Assembly: GCA_002296965.1 (NCBI GenBank)
Contig: DBIW01000036.1
Coordinates: forward strand, 63,085-127,084
Direction: 5' to 3'
DNA: 64,000 nucleotides
Origin: Treponema sp. UBA792
GTDB lineage: Bacteria > Spirochaetota > Spirochaetia > Treponematales > Treponemataceae
Shown here: piece by piece, positions 60,250 through 64,000 of the stretch
Layout of the letters: the number at the start of each line of letters is the position of its first letter
How positions within the stretch are numbered: position 1 is the first letter of the stretch
Made by a program: the position numbers and the translations under genes
Notes under the pieces: model-generated
What the model was told of the DNA's origin: nothing
What the model saw: the letters and a program-made list of their open reading frames with translations, nothing else
The model's database searches: none

Positions 60250-60928
60250 CATAATAACGGTAAGGAGCCTTGAGAAGACATACGTCTCGGCAGGCGAGAA
60301 GCTTACTGTCCTCAGGAATCTGGATCTTGATGTGGCGGAAGGCTCAAGGATTGTGATAACCGGAGAGAGCGGCTGCGGAAAGAGCACTCTCCTGAACATA
60401 ATAGGAGGAATCGACCGCGCCACGTCAGGGTCGGTAGCTGCCGGCGGATGGGACGTCACTTCCCTTGACGAGGACTCCCTTGCCGGATACCGCTCCGTTT
60501 TTCTCGGATTCATATTCCAGTTCCATTATCTGCTGAAGGATTTCTCCGCGCTGGAGAATGTCTGTATGCCGGCCAGAATCGCCGGAATTCCTGAGAGGGA
60601 GGCGGCGGAGCGGGCGGCCGTTCTCCTTGAGGATGTGGGCGTGTATGCGAGAAGGGATCACCTTCCGTCCCAGCTGAGCGGAGGCGAGAGGCAGCGTGTC
60701 GCGGTCGCCAGAGCCCTTGTGAACAGCCCGTCGCTCATTCTGGCCGACGAGCCTACCGGAAACCTCGATCCCGCAAACGCGGACATGATAGGAGATCTTC
60801 TTTTCTCGATGGTTGACAGATACAGGAAGACGCTGCTCCTTGTTACGCACGACAGGCGGCTTGCCGCGAAGGGAGGAATCCGTCTCACCATATCTGACGG
60901 AAGGCTTGTCCGGGAGGCGGACAGATGA
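60242..60928 (+). CDS. lolD: lipoprotein-releasing ABC ATPase LolD
   Basis: A 228-residue ATPase of the MacB/LolD type. Walker A is GESGCGKSTLL (about 41-51), FQFHYLLKDFSALENVCMPA is the Q-loop region with the LL-pattern typical of LolD, signature LSGGERQRVAVARAL, and Walker B LILADEPTGNLDPAN. The start and end overlap lolC and lolE by 8 and 4 bases. Confidence 0.94.
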   Translation: MSDIITVRSLEKTYVSAGEKLTVLRNLDLDVAEGSRIVITGESGCGKSTLLNIIGGIDRATSGSVAAGGWDVTSLDEDSLAGYRSVFLGFIFQFHYLLKDFSALENVCMPARIAGIPEREAAERAAVLLEDVGVYARRDHLPSQLSGGERQRVAVARALVNSPSLILADEPTGNLDPANADMIGDLLFSMVDRYRKTLLLVTHDRRLAAKGGIRLTISDGRLVREADR

Positions 60929-62256
60929 CGTTCATGTCCTCGGTGATGTTCGCGCGGAGCCTGATTTTCCCTAAGTCTGACAGGAATTCCTCCGCGCGCC
61001 GAAGCCTCTTCGGCGCGCTTGTATGCATAGGCCTGAGCCTTGTCCCGCTTGTCGTCGTCATGACCGTGACTGACGGAATGATCGGCGGAATGACTGAGCG
61101 GATTATAGGTCTCTCGTCCGGACATCTCCAGGCCTATGTCAGAAGAGGATGCGTCCATGTGGGGACCCCTGACAGCTTCAGGCGTTTTGCGGACGGTTTC
61201 ACCGTTACGGACGGAATCATCTCCGCCTATCCGGAGATAGACCTGAGCGCGCTGGCGGCCGGAAAGGATGTCAGAACCGGGGCGCAGATACGGGCGGTTG
61301 TTCCCGAAATTTTCTCGGCGAACGGGGATTTCAGGAGGCTGTTCACGGTGACGGCAGGTTCCGTTGATGCTTTTCCAGGCGGCGGGACGGAGCGGACGGC
61401 CGTAATCGGACAGAAGATGGCCGAGAGCCTTTCCCTGTCGCCCGGCGACACGTTCAGGATAATAACTACAAGGAATTCCGGCGGCCGGATTGCTCCGAGG
61501 CTTTCTTCGTTCAAGGTCGCGGCCGTCGTCTCTTCCGGCTATCAGGAGCTTGACGAGCTGTGGATTTTCGTCCCGCTCGGCGCCGCATATTCGTCGCTTG
61601 CGCTTGATTCCGCGGAATTCACCGTCATGCTGGGTACTGCCGATGCCTTCTCTCCGGAGCTTTCGCGGATAAGGGATGACGCCGCGGAATACGCTGGAAA
61701 TTTCGCGAACATTTACAGATGGGACGAGGTTCACCGCTCCGAATTCGAGAATTTCTCGTCGACGAGGGTGATGCTGGTCTTTGTAATGATCCTGATTGTG
61801 CTTGTCGCTTCGGTGAACGTATCCTCCGCCGTGGTGATGCTCGTGATGGAGCGGCGCCGCGAGATCGCCGTCCTCAAGAGCATAGGCGGAACCCCGTCCG
61901 GAATAACGCTTTCCTTTATCCTTGCGGGAACAGCCTGCGGCCTTGGCGGTGTGGCCGCGGGAATTCCTGCCGGACTTCTTTGCGCGGTGAACATAAACAC
62001 GCTTGTCTCCCTTACGGAACGCCTCGTGAATTCCGCCGCCGGCGTGCTGAGGCTTCTTTCCGGCGGCTCGTGGTCCCCGGATGTGATAAGGCTGATGGAT
62101 CCAGCGTATTATCTTGCGGAAATTCCCGTCGTCGTCTCCCCGTCCCGGATAATGCTGATTGCGGTGCTGACGCTGTTCCTGTCGTTCGCGGCATCGGTCC
62201 TTCCCTCGGTAAAGGCAGGAAGGGAGAAGCCTATTGACATCCTTCGGAAAAGCTGA
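60925..62256 (+). CDS. lolE: lipoprotein-releasing ABC permease LolE/LolC (second copy)
   Basis: A 443-residue second permease with the same layout as the first: a basic N-terminus, first helix (ALVCIGLSLVPLVVVMTVTDG), a long periplasmic domain, then SVNVSSAVVMLVMERRREIAVLKSIGG, the conserved cytoplasmic coupling element, and three C-terminal helices. With lolC it gives the heterodimeric arrangement. ATG 60925 overlaps the lolD stop. Confidence 0.9.
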   Translation: MTFMSSVMFARSLIFPKSDRNSSARRSLFGALVCIGLSLVPLVVVMTVTDGMIGGMTERIIGLSSGHLQAYVRRGCVHVGTPDSFRRFADGFTVTDGIISAYPEIDLSALAAGKDVRTGAQIRAVVPEIFSANGDFRRLFTVTAGSVDAFPGGGTERTAVIGQKMAESLSLSPGDTFRIITTRNSGGRIAPRLSSFKVAAVVSSGYQELDELWIFVPLGAAYSSLALDSAEFTVMLGTADAFSPELSRIRDDAAEYAGNFANIYRWDEVHRSEFENFSSTRVMLVFVMILIVLVASVNVSSAVVMLVMERRREIAVLKSIGGTPSGITLSFILAGTACGLGGVAAGIPAGLLCAVNINTLVSLTERLVNSAAGVLRLLSGGSWSPDVIRLMDPAYYLAEIPVVVSPSRIMLIAVLTLFLSFAASVLPSVKAGREKPIDILRKS

Positions 62257-62257
62257 G

Positions 62258-62908
62258 ATGGACGGCGCCGGGGTCTCAGGACTGGACGTTTCTTTCGGAA
62301 ACCGGGTCATATTCAGGAATTTCAGCATCAGCTTCGCTCCGGGAACCGTGACCGGCCTTTCCGCGCCGTCCGGATCCGGCAAGACAACGCTGCTGAACCA
62401 TATCGCCGCGGCCTGCAGTTCCGTCTCTTATTCATTTCAGGAGCCGCGGCTGATAAGCCGGGCGACGGTCCTTGAGAATGTGATGATTCCGCTTGTGAAC
62501 GTCATGGACAGGAGAAGCGCAATGCGCAGGGCGGAGCGGTATGCAAGCCTGATGGGGCTGGAAAAAGTCGGGAGCCGGCGGCCTGACAGCCTGAGCGGAG
62601 GCGAGAGGCAGCGTGTGTCGCTTGCGCGGGCGTTCGCCTTCCCCTCGCGGATTCTGCTGCTTGACGAGCCGTTCCAGTCGCAGGATGCGGACACAAGAAA
62701 TGTGCTCATCCGTTCCATCCGCGCGCTGCTTGCGGAGGACCGCCGGACTGTTGTGCTTGTCTCCCACAGCCTCGAGGAGCTGCGGTGCCTGTGCACAAGG
62801 ATAGTCACGCTTGGAGGCTCGCCGCTTTCTGTCATCGGCGATTCCCTGCGGCTTGAGGAAGTGAATTCTGGAACCTGTCCATGCGGCGGTTCAGTTCATT
62901 GTAAATAA
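62258..62908 (+). CDS. additional ABC-transporter ATPase, partner unknown
   Basis: A 216-residue ATPase of the NitT/TauT-type. Walker A APSGSGKTTLL (about 35-45), Q-loop YSFQEPRLI, signature LSGGERQRVSLARAF, Walker B ILLLDEPFQSQD and H-loop LVSHSLEEL. The short Q-loop region resembles TauB/SsuB, and LSGGERQ with a DEPF-x-x-Q/L-D feature is common in that group. It starts two bases after lolE at ATG 62258, but no matching permease or binding protein follows. It may serve a transporter elsewhere or be a modified Lol-linked subunit. The C-terminus has a Cys-rich CPCGG. Confidence 0.8.
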   Translation: MDGAGVSGLDVSFGNRVIFRNFSISFAPGTVTGLSAPSGSGKTTLLNHIAAACSSVSYSFQEPRLISRATVLENVMIPLVNVMDRRSAMRRAERYASLMGLEKVGSRRPDSLSGGERQRVSLARAFAFPSRILLLDEPFQSQDADTRNVLIRSIRALLAEDRRTVVLVSHSLEELRCLCTRIVTLGGSPLSVIGDSLRLEEVNSGTCPCGGSVHCK

Positions 62909-62927
62909 TGGCGGAATCAACTATAAT
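62899..62927 (+). promoter_or_regulatory. promoter of the phosphoribosyltransferase gene
   Basis: TTGTAA at 62899-62904 and TATAAT at 62922-62927 are 17 bases apart. The -35 box lies in the last codons of the upstream gene. A leader of about 11 bases with GAGGATA precedes ATG 62945. Confidence 0.75.
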
Positions 62928-62944
62928 CAGGCGAGGATAAATTT

Positions 62945-63565
62945 ATGATAAAAGAATTTCTTGAGTACAAGACGGTGCGCAACAATGCACTTAAGGTCGC
63001 GCACAGAATTTACAGCGACGGTTTCATTCCTGACGTGATCTATTCATCACTGCGCGGCGGCGCGTATATGGCCAACGTGATCAGCGAATATTTCAAGATT
63101 CTGAGCGCGAAGGAGAAATTCCATCCGGTCCTGTATGCCGGCGTGGTCGCCCGCTCTTATTCCGACATAGCGAAGCACACCAGGGTTTTCATCGACGGAT
63201 GGACATATCCTCCGGAGAATCTGCGTCCAGGCGACAAGATTCTCCTTGTGGACGATATCTTCGATTCGGGGCGCACGATAAACTGTCTTGTGGAGACTCT
63301 CATGGACAGCCGCGGAATCCCCAGGGAAGACATAAAGGTCGTAGTCCATGACTACAAGTATTTCACATATTACGAGAGTCAGCTTCCTGTGCAGCCGGAT
63401 TACTGGTGCCGGAAATTCGAGATAAGCGGACCGGAGGAGAACAGGTGGATCCATTACATGAGCCACGAGCTTGTCGGGCTTACCGGTGCGGAGCTGGAGA
63501 AATACTACTATGACGATGACCCCGCTCTCAGGGATATACTCTCCCCTTATTTAGGTGATAAATGA
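62945..63565 (+). CDS. phosphoribosyltransferase (hypoxanthine/xanthine type)
   Basis: A 206-residue PRTase domain protein. The PRPP-binding loop is ILLVDDIFDSGRT (about residues 99-111). The N-terminus, DVIYSSLRGGAYMANVISEY, holds the SxRGG turn. Its C-terminal tail includes ISGPEENRWIHYMSHE, where the Trp may stack on the base. Such enzymes salvage purines. The base specificity cannot be told from the motif alone. GAGGATA precedes the ATG; the stop overlaps the next ATG (ATGA). Confidence 0.85.
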   Translation: MIKEFLEYKTVRNNALKVAHRIYSDGFIPDVIYSSLRGGAYMANVISEYFKILSAKEKFHPVLYAGVVARSYSDIAKHTRVFIDGWTYPPENLRPGDKILLVDDIFDSGRTINCLVETLMDSRGIPREDIKVVVHDYKYFTYYESQLPVQPDYWCRKFEISGPEENRWIHYMSHELVGLTGAELEKYYYDDDPALRDILSPYLGDK

Positions 63566-64000
63566 GTCTCAGAAGAAGAATTCTGCCGGTGCTGGCGGCG
63601 TTTTCCGTGATCTCCGCGCTCTTCTCCGCGGAGCCGGTTCTGCTGAGTCCGGTTCCGGGCGAGTGGTCCAATCCGCAGATGCTTGTGATTGACGGTGACG
63701 ACAGCAGCTTCTATACATACTCCACTAACGGCTCCGATCCGCTTGTGTCGGGATTCGCCTATGACGGTCCCGTCCTTCTTGCTGCTGAGGGCGATGTCGT
63801 GCTGCGTGTCGCCAAATTTGAGGACGGAAGGACTTGGGAGACAGAAGTCCGCTACAGCGTTGTTCCGGACGGCGGAAAGGAGCCTTATTCCGGGTTCATC
63901 GGGTCGTTCTCCGGCAGCGGAATGATGAGCTACACTGCGGGAACGGAATTCAGCTTTCCTGAGCCGCTTGAATACAGCTTCGGCATGCCGCCTGACTCGT
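63562..64000 (+). CDS. N-terminal part of a secreted protein, runs off the window
   Basis: An ATG overlapping the upstream stop (ATGA) opens a frame with no stop up to the end of the window, at least 146 codons. It has a signal peptide (about 1-23: ILPVLAAFSVISALFSAE). Then comes a beta-rich domain with LLSPVPGEWSNPQMLVID and YTYSTNGSDPL, which is the pattern of the chitobiase/Fn3-associated domain (P..G.......V........IYYT.DG..P). The function is unknown without the rest. Confidence 0.75.
   Translation, partial: MSLRRRILPVLAAFSVISALFSAEPVLLSPVPGEWSNPQMLVIDGDDSSFYTYSTNGSDPLVSGFAYDGPVLLAAEGDVVLRVAKFEDGRTWETEVRYSVVPDGGKEPYSGFIGSFSGSGMMSYTAGTEFSFPEPLEYSFGMPPDS

Noticed and set aside
61719..62237. 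Plus-strand open frame of 172 codons in another phase inside lolE
   Set aside because: Arg- and Gly-rich text without domain motifs and fully inside a recognised gene.
60658..62382. A long open frame on the minus strand (574 codons) across lolD-lolE, and similar long minus-strand frames such as 30143-31075 and 1467-2198
   Set aside because: They lie entirely opposite well-supported genes with full domain motifs, have no ribosome sites, and read as low-complexity Arg/Ser-rich text typical of antisense shadows in GC-rich DNA.
1..64000. CRISPR arrays, insertion sequences, phage genes, rRNA genes or attachment sites
   Set aside because: I saw no direct repeat array, transposase, integrase or rRNA sequence; the only RNA gene found is tRNA-Pro.

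Overview
The window looks like chromosomal DNA of a spirochaete, most probably a Treponema with a fairly GC-rich genome. The signs are a nine-gene bacterial V-type ATPase operon, flagellar rod genes of the spirochaete type, an outer-membrane barrel resembling the treponemal UPF0164 family, Lol lipoprotein-sorting genes, and many small periplasmic TPR proteins. Genes are packed tightly, with many ATGA or TGATG start/stop overlaps. I see no phage, insertion sequence, CRISPR array or rRNA. Genus is an inference; species is not determined.

Layout. 1-639: end of a tocopherol-cyclase-like protein. 741-5675: protein export genes yajC, secD, secF, secG, with ispH (isoprenoid synthesis) between them. 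5730-14772: a PTS EIIA-like regulator, then the V-ATPase operon in the order G/H-C-I-K-F-E-A-B-D. 14845-16113: a universal-stress protein and a J-domain protein. 16162-18785: rfbB-rfbA-rfbC for dTDP-sugar synthesis. 18835-21489: bactofilin, a TPR protein, mtaB and tRNA-Pro(TGG). 21685-27103: an orphan sugar-type binding protein, argH, and a complete polar amino-acid ABC transporter. 27214-33728: the rpsP-khpA-rimM-trmD-rplS operon, a FliK/YlqG-position protein, an FlhB-C-like protein, yraN, two small unknown genes, then earP and efp. 33843-36084: DUF4912 protein and a GH57 enzyme. 36086-47131: envelope proteins including a 1000-residue TPR protein and a 1509-residue SpoIIE-type phosphatase, an OmpA-family protein and a free tRNA-binding domain. 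47266-51550: three flagellar rod genes and a chemoreceptor. 51618-56805: murC, an Fn3/TPR protein, prfB and a PEGA protein. 56857-62908: ftsY, a lipoprotein, lolC-lolD-lolE and an extra ABC ATPase. 62945-64000: a phosphoribosyltransferase and the start of a secreted protein.

Functional links. EarP uses dTDP-rhamnose to rhamnosylate EF-P on an arginine; here earP abuts efp, the efp start picked from its ribosome binding site puts that arginine exactly at position 32, and rfbBAC in the same window supply three of the four donor-synthesis steps (rmlD is not here). SecDF/YajC/SecG, FtsY and LolCDE together cover membrane export and lipoprotein release.

The most interesting signal is in the transcription starts. 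Nine first-of-operon genes (ispH, rfbB, the bactofilin gene, argH, the DUF4912 gene, the barrel gene at 37210, murC, the Fn3/TPR gene at 53981, and prfB) have a sigma-70-type -10 box ending only 6-9 bases before their ATG and no ribosome binding site, which predicts leaderless mRNAs. Other units (yajC, secG, rpsP, the sugar binding protein, the phosphoribosyltransferase) have ordinary leaders. prfB also carries the classical programmed +1 frameshift. GAATTC is strongly over-represented across the window.
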